Positions 51,774 to 63,475 of a DNA stretch of 64,000 nucleotides are shown piece after piece. Origin of the DNA: an uncultured Microbacterium sp. (GTDB lineage Bacteria > Actinomycetota > Actinomycetes > Actinomycetales > Microbacteriaceae); NCBI RefSeq assembly GCF_947488465.1, contig NZ_CANKZA010000004.1, positions 248,001 to 312,000 of the forward strand, given 5' to 3'. Every line of letters begins with the position of its first letter. Within the stretch, counting starts at the first letter, position 1. Under the pieces are notes generated by a model that was not told where the DNA came from, made no database searches, and was given only the letters and a program-made list of their open reading frames with translations. The translations under genes and the position numbers were made by a program.

Positions 51774-54700
51774 ATGTCGATCAAAGTCGCACTGGAGCAC
51801 TACACCAGTTACGAGTTCGCGCGTCCGGTGTCGGTCACCCCGCACGTCGTGCGCTTGCGACCCGCTCCGCACGCGCGGACGCCCATCGAGGCGTACACGC
51901 TGGACATCTCACCGGCGAACCACTTCCTCAACTGGCAACAGGACCCGTTCGGCAACTGGCTCGCGCGGATCGTCTTCCCCGAGAAGGTCAGCAAACTCGA
52001 GATCACGGTCGGCGTCGTCGCCGACATGATGGTGATCAATCCGCTCGACTTCTTCATCGAGGAGTACGCCGAGCGTTTCCCGTTCACCTATGCGCCGTCG
52101 CTGGCGGCCGATCTCGCGCCTTACCTCCGCCCCGTCGACGACAGCGATCGGACGGAGGCCTGGCGTGCGGGACTTCCGCCGCTCCCGGCAGATGGCATGC
52201 CGACGGTCAGCTTCCTCTCCCAGCTCAACGCGGCCGTCAACGGTGCCGTCGCCTACAGCGTGCGCATGGAACCGGGTGTGCAGACGCCCGATCACACACT
52301 CGCCGCCGGGATCGGCTCGTGCCGCGACAGTGCGTGGATGCTGGTGAGCTTGCTGCGCCAGTACGGTCTCGCGGCGCGGTTCGTGTCGGGTTACCTCGTG
52401 CAGCTCGCGCCCGACCAGAAGTCCCTCGACGGCGGAAGCGGCCCGGCCGAGGACTTCACCGATCTGCACGCGTGGGCCGAGGTGTTCATCCCCGGCGCCG
52501 GCTGGGTCGGGCTCGACGCGACGAGCGCACTGTTCGCGGGCGAAGGGCACATTCCGCTGTCGGCGACGCCGCATCCGTCCAGTGCCGCACCGATCGAGGG
52601 TGGCACCGAGCCGGTCGACGTGACCTTCGCGTTCCACAACGAGGTGCGGCGCATCCACGAGGACCCCCGCACGACGAAGCCCTACACCGATGCCCAGTGG
52701 GGCCGAATCGACGCGGCCGGCGAGGTCGTCGACGAGCGGCTGCGCGCGGGAGATGTGCGGCTGACCCTCGGCGGCGAACCGACGTTCGTCGCTCTCGACG
52801 ATGCGACGGCCGCCGAGTGGAACACGGACGCCGACGGCCCCCAGAAGCGCGAGCTCGCGAACGTGCTCGCCGAACGCTTGCGGCGCACATATGCCGCCGG
52901 CGGCATCGTCCATCGTGGGCAGGGGAAGTGGTACCCCGGTGAGCCCATGCCGCGGTGGAACATCGCTCTGCAGTGGCGTACCGACGGCGTGCCCCTCTGG
53001 AACCGTGCCGAGCTGTTCGATGACCCGTGGGGCACACCCGCCTACCCGGGCAGCGCGCCCGACCGTGCCGAAGCCCTCGCGCGCAGCATCACCGGCATCC
53101 TCGGCCTTCCGGAAGGGCAGCTGCTGCCCGCCACGGAAGATGCCCTCGCGGCGCGGCTCGCCGAGGTCCGACTGCCCTCCGGCGATCGGCCCGGCGACGA
53201 GGACGACAGCGACGCTGCGGATGCCGGAACCCCGACCGCCTGGGTCCTGCCACTCGTGACGGGAGAGGCGTGGGCGAGCCCCGCATGGCGTTTCCGCCGC
53301 GGACGCCTCGTCCTCGTTCCGGGCACGAGCTCGGCCGGACTCCGCCTGCCGCTCGACTCCGTCTCGTGGGAGGACCCCGCGTGGCAGGGCGAACCGACCT
53401 ATCTGGAGGCCTCGGCGCCCCTCGTCCCCGGCATCCCCCGTGTCGCCATCGTCGATCCGGACGAGCAACCCACGACAGCTCTCGTGGTGGAGGCCCGCGA
53501 AGGATTCGTCTACGTTTTCCTCCCGCCGACCGACCGCCTCGATGACTACGTGAGCCTGCTCCAGGTCATCGAGCAAGCCGCGACCCAGGGTGGCACACGG
53601 CTCGTGATCGAAGGGTACGGCCCTCCGCCGGACGCGCGCCTCACCCAGCTCGTCGTGACACCGGATCCCGGGGTCATCGAGGTCAACGTGCAGCCGACCG
53701 CGTCGTGGGCGGAGCAGCGCGCGCTCACGTTCGATCTGTACGGCGAGGCACGCCTGGCCCGACTGTCGACCGAGAAGTTCGATGTCGACGGCACCCACAC
53801 CGGCACCGGCGGCGGCAACCACATCACTCTCGGCGGGCAGACGCCCATCGACTCGCCGCTACTCCGGCGTCCCGACCTGCTCGCGTCACTCGTGACCTAT
53901 TGGCAACGGCATCCGGCTCTGTCGTTCCTCTTCTCCGGCCGCTTCATCGGACCGACCAGCCAAGCACCCCGTTTCGATGAGGGGCGCCCGGAAGCGGTCT
54001 ACGAGATGGAGATCGCGTTGAGCGAGGTGCGGCGCCTGAGCGCCGAAACCGACGAGCCCCGCCCGTGGCTCATCGACCGTGCCCTGCGACACCTGCTCAC
54101 CGACCTCACCGGCAATACGCACCGCGCCGAGTTCTGCATCGACAAGCTGTACAGCCCCGACACAAGCCGCGGGCGCCTGGGCCTCCTCGAGCTGCGCGGG
54201 TTCGAGATGCCTCCGCATCCGCAACTGGCCCTCGTCCAGGCGCTCCTTGTCCGCAGCCTCGTGGCGATGTTCTGGGAGAAACCGCTCATCGCGCCGCTCG
54301 TCCGCTGGGGCACAGCACTCCACGAAGATTTCCTCCTCCCGCAGGGAACCCGTCGCGACATCCTCGAGGTGATCGATGACCTCCGCGCCGCCGGCATCCC
54401 CTTCGAGGACAGCTGGATGGAGCCGTTCGTCGAGTTCCGGTTCCCGCGGATCGGGTTCACCCGCCTGGGCGGCAGCGCCGGGATCGAGCTCGAACTGCGC
54501 CAGGCGATCGAACCGTGGCACGTGCTGGGCGAGGAAGCGACGGCCGGTGGCACCTCGCGTTACGTCGACTCATCGGTCGAGCGCATCCAAGTGACCGTCT
54601 CCGGCATCGATCCGACTCGGCACCTCGTCGCGTGCAACGGCGTCGCCGTGCCGCTGACGTCGACGGGGAAGCCTGGCGAGTACTACGCCGGCGTTCGCTA

Positions 54701-55016
54701 TCGCGCCTGGCAGCCCTGGTCTGCCCTGCATCCGTCGATCGAGGTGCACGCACCGCTGAGTTTCGAAGTCGTCGATGTGGATGCCGCGGCCAGCCTCGGC
54801 GGGGCGACCTACCACGTCGTCCACCCCGGCGGGCGGGCGTACGAGCATCCCCCCATCAACGCGAACGAGGCCGAAGCGCGGCGCTCCGGCCGGTTCGAAC
54901 CGCGCGGTCACACGCCGGGCGCGTTCGACGTCGCGGCAGCCCGTGAGGCCGGCGCGCGTGCGGCGACGCTCGACTACCCCCGTACGCTGGACCTCAGGAG
55001 GGTTCCGCAGGCGTGA
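51774..55016 (+). CDS. large transglutaminase-like / DUF2126 protein
   Basis: This is a 1080-residue protein. Residues about 1-290 are a transglutaminase-like domain: N-terminal beta sheet, then Cys in 'GSCRDSAWMLVSLLRQYGLAARFVSGYL' (about 182), His in 'DLHAWAEVF' (about 231) and Asp in 'WVGLDAT'. The remaining 790 residues form the DUF2126 region, with 'LTLGGEPTFV' near 332. It is the first gene of a three-gene operon with overlaps of 4 bases; these clusters (COG1305/COG4196 with COG2308/2307) are widespread, and are thought to make or process a peptide, but the product is unknown. Start at MSIKVALEHY. Confidence 0.9.
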   Translation: MSIKVALEHYTSYEFARPVSVTPHVVRLRPAPHARTPIEAYTLDISPANHFLNWQQDPFGNWLARIVFPEKVSKLEITVGVVADMMVINPLDFFIEEYAERFPFTYAPSLAADLAPYLRPVDDSDRTEAWRAGLPPLPADGMPTVSFLSQLNAAVNGAVAYSVRMEPGVQTPDHTLAAGIGSCRDSAWMLVSLLRQYGLAARFVSGYLVQLAPDQKSLDGGSGPAEDFTDLHAWAEVFIPGAGWVGLDATSALFAGEGHIPLSATPHPSSAAPIEGGTEPVDVTFAFHNEVRRIHEDPRTTKPYTDAQWGRIDAAGEVVDERLRAGDVRLTLGGEPTFVALDDATAAEWNTDADGPQKRELANVLAERLRRTYAAGGIVHRGQGKWYPGEPMPRWNIALQWRTDGVPLWNRAELFDDPWGTPAYPGSAPDRAEALARSITGILGLPEGQLLPATEDALAARLAEVRLPSGDRPGDEDDSDAADAGTPTAWVLPLVTGEAWASPAWRFRRGRLVLVPGTSSAGLRLPLDSVSWEDPAWQGEPTYLEASAPLVPGIPRVAIVDPDEQPTTALVVEAREGFVYVFLPPTDRLDDYVSLLQVIEQAATQGGTRLVIEGYGPPPDARLTQLVVTPDPGVIEVNVQPTASWAEQRALTFDLYGEARLARLSTEKFDVDGTHTGTGGGNHITLGGQTPIDSPLLRRPDLLASLVTYWQRHPALSFLFSGRFIGPTSQAPRFDEGRPEAVYEMEIALSEVRRLSAETDEPRPWLIDRALRHLLTDLTGNTHRAEFCIDKLYSPDTSRGRLGLLELRGFEMPPHPQLALVQALLVRSLVAMFWEKPLIAPLVRWGTALHEDFLLPQGTRRDILEVIDDLRAAGIPFEDSWMEPFVEFRFPRIGFTRLGGSAGIELELRQAIEPWHVLGEEATAGGTSRYVDSSVERIQVTVSGIDPTRHLVACNGVAVPLTSTGKPGEYYAGVRYRAWQPWSALHPSIEVHAPLSFEVVDVDAAASLGGATYHVVHPGGRAYEHPPINANEAEARRSGRFEPRGHTPGAFDVAAAREAGARAATLDYPRTLDLRRVPQA

Positions 55017-57535
55017 GTGTGCTCCGCGACTACGCGATGGCAGTGTCGCAACCGACACTGCCCTTTGACGCGTCCCTGGACGGCGTCGTCGCGCGCTACG
55101 ACGAAGTGGTGGGCGCCGATGGTGCACTCCGGCCCGCGTGGAAGTCGATCGCCTCGCTTGCTCTTTCGCTGAACCCGCAAGAACTCCACCGCATCGACGA
55201 CGAGATCACGAGGTTCCTCGCCGACGACGGTGTCTCCTACATCCGCCCCGGCACCGGCGCACAGCCGTGGCAGCTCGATCCCATGCCGCTCGTCATCGAC
55301 GCGGCCGGATGGGCGCGACTGGATGTCGGGCTCGCGCAGCGCGCGGAACTGCTCAACGCGATCCTCGTCGACCTCTACGGACCCCAGACGCTGCTGCGCG
55401 AGGGGATCATCCCCGCCGCGATCGTTCTCGGTCACGCCGGCTTCGCACGGCCGGTTGCGCGGCCGAGCGCCACCGACCCGAACCCGCTGCTGCTCTCGGC
55501 GACCGACCTCGGCCGCGACGCCGACGGCGAGTGGCATGTGCTCGCCGATCGCACTCAAGCGCCCTCCGGACTCGGGTTCGCCGCCGAGAACCGCCGGGTG
55601 ATCTCACAGGTGCTTCCCGACCTGTACCAGGAGGGCAACCTCCACCGCATGGATCCGTATTTCACTGCTCTGCGCGCGGCCCTCCTCTCTTCTGCCCCGG
55701 AACAGCTCGACGATCCGCAGATCGTCATCCTCTCCCCCGGCACCCACTCCGAAACCGCATTCGACCAGGCTTTCCTCGCCAACGCCCTGGGGTTCCCGCT
55801 CGTGCAGGGCAGCGACCTCGTCGTGCGCGACGGCTGGGTCTGGATGAAGCCATCCGGGTGGCCGCGGACGCGCCCGACCGAACGGATCGACGTGATCATC
55901 CGCCGGGTGGATGCCGCCTACTGCGACCCGCTCGAGCTGCGCGGCGACTCGCGGCTCGGGGTCGCCGGGCTCTCCGAAGCCGTCCGCCGCGGCCGCGTGC
56001 GACTCGTCAACGGTCTCGGCGCCGGCGTGCTCGAGAATCCCGCCCTCATGCCGTTCCTGGCGGCCGCGTGCGAGCACCTCCTCGGCGAGCAACTTCGCCT
56101 TCCGTCCGCGCCGACCTGGTGGTGCGGGAATCCGGATGATCGCACCCTCGTGGTCTCCCGGATCGCCGCCGGCGACCCGTCACTGATCGTGCGGATCATG
56201 GATGCCCCGCGCCGCAATCTCGCCGATCTCTCACCCGACGAGGTGATCGCTCGCATCGAGGCTGCCCCCCACCGATTCGTCGGACAAGACGTGCTTCCCC
56301 TCTCGCAAGCTCCGGTCTGGAATAGCTCCGGGATCGCGTCGGCGATGCCGATGACCTTCCGCGCGTTCACGCTCCGCTATGGATCTGCCTACCGACCGCT
56401 GATCGGCGGGCTGGCGACCGTGCGCTCCGCCGCCGACTCCACGCCGACCACGAAAGACGTGTGGGTGCTGAAGTCGGCCGAAACCGACCCGGACCAGGGA
56501 ATGTCGGAGATCGTGCCGGCACCGTCGGGGCGATCGATCCCCTCGCTCGCGCCGCGCGCCCTCGCCGACATGTTCTGGGCCGGGCGCTACGCAGAGCGCG
56601 CCGAGGATCTCCTCCGCCTGGTGCTGAGCGCCCAGACCTCGCTCGATCAACACGGCGGGCACACGGCGACGACGGCCGATGACAGCTCCCGCGTGTTGTT
56701 GAACGCGCTCGGCCTGCTCGCCGGTACCCGGTCGCTCGACCCTGAAGCGGAGTTCCGCTCGTTGCTGATGGATGCCGGTCGCCCCGGCTCGGCGGGCCAC
56801 TCGATCTCCCGTCTGCGTGAAGCGATGGAAGGGGTACGCGATCAGCTGTCCGGCGACACGTGGCGCGTGTTCGCGCACATCGACCGTGCACTGCGGTCGC
56901 TGCGGAGTTCCGCGCATCCGCACCGCACGGCGGAGTCCGCGGGACGCATGCTTGCCGCCATGCTGTCGCTCTACGGCGTGACAGCCAACATGATCCGCGA
57001 CACCGGGTGGCGCATGATCGAGGCCGGTCGTCACCTCGAACGAAGCCTGCAAGTGTGCCATCTCCTGACCGCGGGTCTCGTGGAGCCGCGCAACCCGCGG
57101 CGGGAGCGGGATGTGCTGGAAGCAGTGCTGACGGCATCCGAGAGCATCGTCACCCACCGCCGCCGGTACCGCGGATCGATGCGCGTCGCGGACGTCCTCG
57201 ATCTGCTCCTGAGCGACCAGGACAACCCGCGCTCGGTCGCCTTCGGCCTGGCCGCACTCCGCACGCACCTCGCTGCGATGCCGGCCTCAACCGGTTCCAC
57301 CCGCGCGGAGCGCCTGCTCGACCACCTCGAGACCCAGCTGCAGAGCGCCGACCTGGCGGAGTTGGCCACCGTGACCTCGGGGCGCCGCGAACACCTCTCC
57401 GTGTTCCTCCGAGAGATCTCCGCCCAGCTGGCACAGCTGTCCGACGCGATCGGCCACCTCCACTTCGAGAGCGGTCCGCCGGCCCTGTCGATCGCCGACC
57501 TGGCGCTGATCGAGCTCATGGAGGCGCACGCGTGA
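55013..57535 (+). CDS. circularly permuted ATP-grasp fused to an alpha-E domain
   Basis: In this 840-residue protein residues 1-480 are a circularly permuted ATP-grasp type 2 domain (DUF404/DUF407): 'RPGTGAQPWQLDPMPLVI', 'LVDLYGPQTLLREGIIP', 'VIRRVDAAYCDPLELRGDSRLGVAGL'. Residues about 510-835 are the helical alpha-E (DUF403) domain beginning 'ALADMFWAGRYAERAEDLLRLV'. In many genomes these are two genes; here they are fused. ATP-grasp enzymes form amide bonds from carboxylates using ATP. GTG start overlaps the upstream stop (GTGA), and its end overlaps the next gene. Confidence 0.9.
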   Translation: MSVLRDYAMAVSQPTLPFDASLDGVVARYDEVVGADGALRPAWKSIASLALSLNPQELHRIDDEITRFLADDGVSYIRPGTGAQPWQLDPMPLVIDAAGWARLDVGLAQRAELLNAILVDLYGPQTLLREGIIPAAIVLGHAGFARPVARPSATDPNPLLLSATDLGRDADGEWHVLADRTQAPSGLGFAAENRRVISQVLPDLYQEGNLHRMDPYFTALRAALLSSAPEQLDDPQIVILSPGTHSETAFDQAFLANALGFPLVQGSDLVVRDGWVWMKPSGWPRTRPTERIDVIIRRVDAAYCDPLELRGDSRLGVAGLSEAVRRGRVRLVNGLGAGVLENPALMPFLAAACEHLLGEQLRLPSAPTWWCGNPDDRTLVVSRIAAGDPSLIVRIMDAPRRNLADLSPDEVIARIEAAPHRFVGQDVLPLSQAPVWNSSGIASAMPMTFRAFTLRYGSAYRPLIGGLATVRSAADSTPTTKDVWVLKSAETDPDQGMSEIVPAPSGRSIPSLAPRALADMFWAGRYAERAEDLLRLVLSAQTSLDQHGGHTATTADDSSRVLLNALGLLAGTRSLDPEAEFRSLLMDAGRPGSAGHSISRLREAMEGVRDQLSGDTWRVFAHIDRALRSLRSSAHPHRTAESAGRMLAAMLSLYGVTANMIRDTGWRMIEAGRHLERSLQVCHLLTAGLVEPRNPRRERDVLEAVLTASESIVTHRRRYRGSMRVADVLDLLLSDQDNPRSVAFGLAALRTHLAAMPASTGSTRAERLLDHLETQLQSADLAELATVTSGRREHLSVFLREISAQLAQLSDAIGHLHFESGPPALSIADLALIELMEAHA

Positions 57536-58416
57536 ACCGCTACCGCGTCTGGCATCGCACCGAGTACACCTACTCCAAACCCGTGCAGGACAGTGTCGGC
57601 CAGTTCCATCTGGTGCCGCGGAGTCTGCCCTGGCAAGACGTGACGGATGCGACGGTCACCCTCGACCCGCATCCGGCCGATCTCGAACCGGATGTCGACT
57701 ACTTCGGCAACTCCGCCACCTACTTCCATCTCACCGGGGGGCACTCGGCGCTGTCGATCGAAGCCTCCAGCGAGGTCACGGTCACCGAACCCACCTACGA
57801 TCCGCAGGCACTCGCCCGGCCGTGGGAAGACGCGCGGCCGCTCCTGCACCCCGAGCTCACCGGCGCCTGGTCGGCGGTGGAGTACGCGTTGGAATCCGAT
57901 CGCGCCCGGCACGATGCCGACGCGACCGCCTACGCCGCCGAGAGCCTGACCCCGGGGCGACCGATCGGCGAGGCCGTGACCGAGCTCATGCAACGGATCT
58001 TCCGCGATTTCGACTACGACAAGACGGCGACCACGGTGACCAGCAGCGTCGCCGATGCCATGCGCAAGCGTGCCGGCGTCTGCCAGGATTTCGCGCACGT
58101 CGCGCTCGCGAGCCTCCGTGCACACGGCGTCGCCGCCCGGTACGTCTCGGGATATCTGGCCACCCAGCCCCCACCCGGGAAGCAACGCGTGTTCGGCGCC
58201 GACGCCTCGCACGCGTGGATCGCCGTGTGGCTCCCCGGCACCGACCAGTGGCTCGCCGTCGACCCCACGAACAATCAGTGGGCGAACGACCGGTACGTCA
58301 CCGTCGCCTGGGGGCGCGACTACGCCGATGTCTCGCCGGTGCGCGGCATCATCTTCACGAAGGCGAAGAAGTCGACCCTTCGCGTCTCGGTCGACGTCGC
58401 ACCCGTCCTGGAGTGA
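57532..58416 (+). CDS. transglutaminase-like cysteine protease/peptidase
   Basis: In this 294-residue protein the N-terminal beta domain ('YRVWHRTEYTYSKPVQDSVGQFHLVPR') is followed by a transglutaminase-like core with the triad Cys in 'RAGVCQDFAHVAL' (about 183), His in 'ASHAWIAVWLPG' (about 226) and Asp in 'VDPTNNQW' (about 244). Third gene of the operon; GTG start overlapping the upstream stop. With the ATP-grasp protein it likely builds or cleaves isopeptide or amide bonds. All catalytic residues are present. Confidence 0.92.
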   Translation: MNRYRVWHRTEYTYSKPVQDSVGQFHLVPRSLPWQDVTDATVTLDPHPADLEPDVDYFGNSATYFHLTGGHSALSIEASSEVTVTEPTYDPQALARPWEDARPLLHPELTGAWSAVEYALESDRARHDADATAYAAESLTPGRPIGEAVTELMQRIFRDFDYDKTATTVTSSVADAMRKRAGVCQDFAHVALASLRAHGVAARYVSGYLATQPPPGKQRVFGADASHAWIAVWLPGTDQWLAVDPTNNQWANDRYVTVAWGRDYADVSPVRGIIFTKAKKSTLRVSVDVAPVLE

Positions 58417-58469
58417 TGCGGCGCTGTCAACCCCGCGCGCCCCTGCGTGCGCTGTGACACGCTAGGGCG

Positions 58470-59462
58470 GTGAAGGCCTATCGTTGCCGCGTCTGCGGCA
58501 ATCCCCTGTACTTCGAGAACTCCGTCTGCGTCGCATGCGGCACTCCGCTCGGCTACTCGCGCGGCGAGCGTGAGATCGTCCCCGTCGACGCGTCCGGTGT
58601 CTACGTCGACGCGGACGGGTGGATCTGGCACGTCTGCCGCAACCTCAATCTGTCCGGCTGCACCTGGCTCGCGCCGCTGGCAGGCGGGCAGTGCTTCTCG
58701 TGCGACCTCACCCGCATCCGGCCCGCCGATTCGGATGCCGCCGGCCTCGTGAACTTCCCGATCGCCGAACGGGCGAAACGCCACCTGATCACCGAGCTCG
58801 ACGCGCTGGGTTTCCCGCTCGTCACGAAGGGGGAGGACCCGAGCGGCGGCCTCGCGTTCGATCTGCTGTCGAGCACGCTGGCTCCCGTCATGATCGCGCA
58901 CAGCGACGGCATCATCACGATCGATCTGGCCGAGAGCGACGACTCGCACCGCGAGCGCATCCGCCGGCAACTCGACGAGCCGTACCGCACGATGCTCGGC
59001 CACTTCCGCCACGAGGTCGGTCACTACTTCCAGTGGCGCCTCGTCGAAAACGACCCCGAGGTGCTCGCACGATACCGCGAGCTGTTCGGCGATGAGAGCG
59101 TCGATTACGACGCCGAGATCCAGCGGCACTACGCCGACGGGCCCCCGGCGCACTGGACCGAGCGGTACATCTCGTCCTACGCGACGATGCATCCCTACGA
59201 GGACTTCGCGGAGACGTGGGCGCATTACCTCCACATCTGCGACACACTGGAGACGGCGATCGAGTACGGGCTTCTTCCCGCCGCGGACCTCCTCGGACAC
59301 GCGCGATTCCGCGATCTCGTGGGGCGGGTCTGGGTGAAGCTCTCGACGGCACTGAACCTCGTCAACCGCTCGATGGGCAAAGACGACCTGTACCCGTTCG
59401 TCCTGGCTCCGACCGTGCTCGACAAGCTGGACTTCGTCTCCACCCTCCGCCCGACGCCCTGA
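58470..59462 (+). CDS. zinc-binding metallopeptidase (COG4307 type)
   Basis: This 330-residue protein has an N-terminal zinc ribbon ('YRCRVCGNPLYF', 'SVCVACGTPLGYS'), a second Cys set ('CRNLNLSGC', 'CFSCDLTRIRP'), and a catalytic site 'FRHEVGHYFQW' (HExGH, about 181-185) with a downstream Glu in 'DFAETWAHYLH'. The COG4307/DUF2248 family often lies next to transglutaminase clusters, as here (53 bases after that operon). GTG start. The fold predicts a cytoplasmic protease. Confidence 0.88.
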   Translation: MKAYRCRVCGNPLYFENSVCVACGTPLGYSRGEREIVPVDASGVYVDADGWIWHVCRNLNLSGCTWLAPLAGGQCFSCDLTRIRPADSDAAGLVNFPIAERAKRHLITELDALGFPLVTKGEDPSGGLAFDLLSSTLAPVMIAHSDGIITIDLAESDDSHRERIRRQLDEPYRTMLGHFRHEVGHYFQWRLVENDPEVLARYRELFGDESVDYDAEIQRHYADGPPAHWTERYISSYATMHPYEDFAETWAHYLHICDTLETAIEYGLLPAADLLGHARFRDLVGRVWVKLSTALNLVNRSMGKDDLYPFVLAPTVLDKLDFVSTLRPTP

Positions 59463-59479
59463 CAACCGTCGCCACAACG

Positions 59480-59515
59480 ACGAAGAGCGGATGCCCGTCG
59501 GCATCCGCTCTTCGT
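59480..59515. terminator. 16-bp hairpin terminator shared by convergent genes
   Basis: ACGAAGAGCGGATGCC (59480-59495) pairs perfectly with GGCATCCGCTCTTCGT (59500-59515) around a 4-base loop. It lies between the metallopeptidase gene and clpC, which converge, and ends both. Confidence 0.9.
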
Positions 59516-59525
59516 GGTGTGAGGG

Positions 59526-62051
<2,526 letters not shown>

Positions 62052-62285
62052 CTTGGGCTCCTCCAGCACACAGTCCTCGGGTGTGCTTACGAACGACGAT
62101 AACGACGGATGCGTGCCGGTATGCCCGTGTTCGCCGTCGGCATACCTCCTCCTGACGAATCAGAGCCCTCGACGTGCGCCGACCAGGTTCGGGGTCGCGA
62201 CGTGCCGCCTGCGGCCTTCGGAACCGACACAACGCGACCCCGAACTGGGCTCTTGACCTCAGGAGCATTCGCACCATATCGTTTC

Positions 62286-62305
62286 TCGATAACAACGTTT
62301 ATCGA
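62286..62305. promoter_or_regulatory. inverted-repeat operator before the DUF2975 operon
   Basis: TCGATAA (62286-62292) and TTATCGA (62299-62305) flank CAACGT, and an outer ATATCG/CGATAT pair (62276-62281, 62303-62308) extends the symmetry. It lies just after a possible TTGACC -35 (62253-62258) and before the GGAGG ribosome binding site (62309-62313), a good place for repression by the XRE regulator encoded downstream. Confidence 0.5.
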
Positions 62306-62318
62306 TATGGAGGATGCC

Positions 62319-62921
62319 GTGGCTGACCACACGCTGATGTCTCGCTGGGATCGCACACTCGCGTTCCTTCTCTACCTGGCGACGTTCTTCTTCGGCGCCT
62401 GGTGGGCGACGAGCGGCCTCATCCAGGCCGCGTTCCGCGTGATCGCCCCCTCGCGGTATCCGGTGACGCTCCTCGCCGAAACCCCGGTCGACCACGGAAC
62501 GGAGGTCATCTCCGCGGTGGCTGACACCGTCACCGTGCGGTCCGACGCGCTGTCGTCCGGCACCGTATGGATGCTTGCGTCCGCCGATTTCCTCCAGGCT
62601 CTGACGATCGCCGGCGTCCTGATCGGCAGTGGGCTGGTGGTCGAGCGGCTGCTGCGAGGCAAGCCGTTCCACCGGGTGGTGCGCCCGGCGATCCTGCTCG
62701 CGGCCTGCTCACTGGCATTCGGCAGTCTGCTCACCCAAGGCGTTGGTGGCCTCGGGCAGATGATGGCGGCATCCGACCTGAACGATCAGCTCGGCGGCAT
62801 CCTGGTCGTGGGGTTCTCGTTCGACATCGTCCCGATCGTGGCCGGCTTCGGGTTGCTCGCGCTCTCGTACGTCATCGCCGCGGGCATGCGGCTCGAGCGC
62901 GACACGGAAGGACTCGTCTGA
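62319..62921 (+). CDS. DUF2975 membrane protein
   Basis: This 200-residue protein has four membrane helices (about 13-33, 80-102, 118-140 and 160-185), with 'LERLLRGKPFHRVV'-like loop between helices 2 and 3, the DUF2975 layout. Function unknown; the family is almost always followed by a small XRE repressor, as here. The start is GTG 62319 with GGAGG 5 bases upstream; the ATG at 62307 overlaps that site and is less likely. Its TGA overlaps the next ATG by one base. Confidence 0.82.
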   Translation: MADHTLMSRWDRTLAFLLYLATFFFGAWWATSGLIQAAFRVIAPSRYPVTLLAETPVDHGTEVISAVADTVTVRSDALSSGTVWMLASADFLQALTIAGVLIGSGLVVERLLRGKPFHRVVRPAILLAACSLAFGSLLTQGVGGLGQMMAASDLNDQLGGILVVGFSFDIVPIVAGFGLLALSYVIAAGMRLERDTEGLV

Positions 62922-63019
62922 TGGATGTCATCGGACTCGCAGCGACAGCCGTCGCCGGCATCGGCGTGATCTTCCGCTACGGCTCACGCCTGCAGCGCGA
63001 CACCGAGGGGCTGGTGTGA
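62921..63019 (+). CDS. 32-residue mini-protein with the tail of DUF2975
   Basis: ATG overlaps the upstream TGA; its TGA overlaps the next GTG. The product has one short hydrophobic stretch ('DVIGLAATAVAGIGVIF') and ends 'RLQRDTEGLV', nearly the same as the last ten residues of the DUF2975 protein before it ('RLERDTEGLV'). It is too short for a database family; its conserved junctions suggest it is translated. Confidence 0.6.
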   Translation: MDVIGLAATAVAGIGVIFRYGSRLQRDTEGLV

Positions 63020-63243
63020 GCCCCGCCGACGACGAAGTCACCGGCATCCACTGCCGCCTCGACGAGTTGCTCGCAGATCGCGGCATGACCCTCGCGCGCC
63101 TCTCCGAGCTCGTCGGAGTGTCGGTGGTGAACCTGTCGATCCTGAAGAACGACCGGGCCCGCGCGATCCGCTACTCGACTCTGGCTGCGATCTGCCGCGT
63201 GCTGGAGTGCGAGGTCGGCGACCTCCTCGTCCGCGCCGACTGA
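63016..63243 (+). CDS. XRE/Cro-CI family regulator (YozG-like)
   Basis: In this 75-residue protein, 'RLDELLADRGMTLARLSELVGVSVVNLSILKNDRARAIRYSTLAAICRVLECEVGDLL' is a complete Cro/CI helix-turn-helix of the short YozG group (Pfam HTH_26). GTG start overlapping the mini-protein stop. It probably represses its own operon through the inverted repeat at 62286-62305. Confidence 0.9.
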   Translation: MSPADDEVTGIHCRLDELLADRGMTLARLSELVGVSVVNLSILKNDRARAIRYSTLAAICRVLECEVGDLLVRAD

Positions 63244-63270
63244 CCCGCGCCCGTTGCGCCCGACGAGGGG

Positions 63271-63387
63271 TCGCGATCTGCCCCACAGGGCGCCGTGACG
63301 GGGCAGATTGCGCCCCCGCGTGGGCGTAGCGGCGAAGGAGGTGGCGCGAACTGCGGGTTGATCTGCGCGAAGAGGGCAGATTGCGCC
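63271..63387. repeat. repeated GGGCAGATTGCGCC element
   Basis: GGGCAGATTGCGCC occurs at 63301-63314 and 63374-63387; a partial inverted copy (GCGATCTGCCC) lies near 63271, and GAGGTGGCGC/GCGCCACCTC form a further inverted pair. No gene overlaps it. It looks like a small intergenic repeat. Confidence 0.5.
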
Positions 63388-63429
63388 ACCTCCCACTCAG
63401 AGCTATCCCGCGCGCGCCCCACACGCGAA

Positions 63430-63462
63430 AGGAGCGGACACCCGAGTAGGGCGCCCGCTCCT
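63430..63462. terminator. hairpin between the XRE gene and the secreted-protein gene
   Basis: AGGAGCGG (63430-63437) pairs with CCGCTCCT (63455-63462), with weaker pairing inside. It lies just after the stop of the leftward gene at 63476 and would end it. Confidence 0.5.
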
Positions 63463-63475
63463 GAATCGATCGGGG

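Noticed and set aside
51909..53822. Leftward open frame of over 600 codons inside the first transglutaminase gene
   Set aside because: The rightward frame has clear transglutaminase and DUF2126 motifs and operon overlaps; the leftward one has none.
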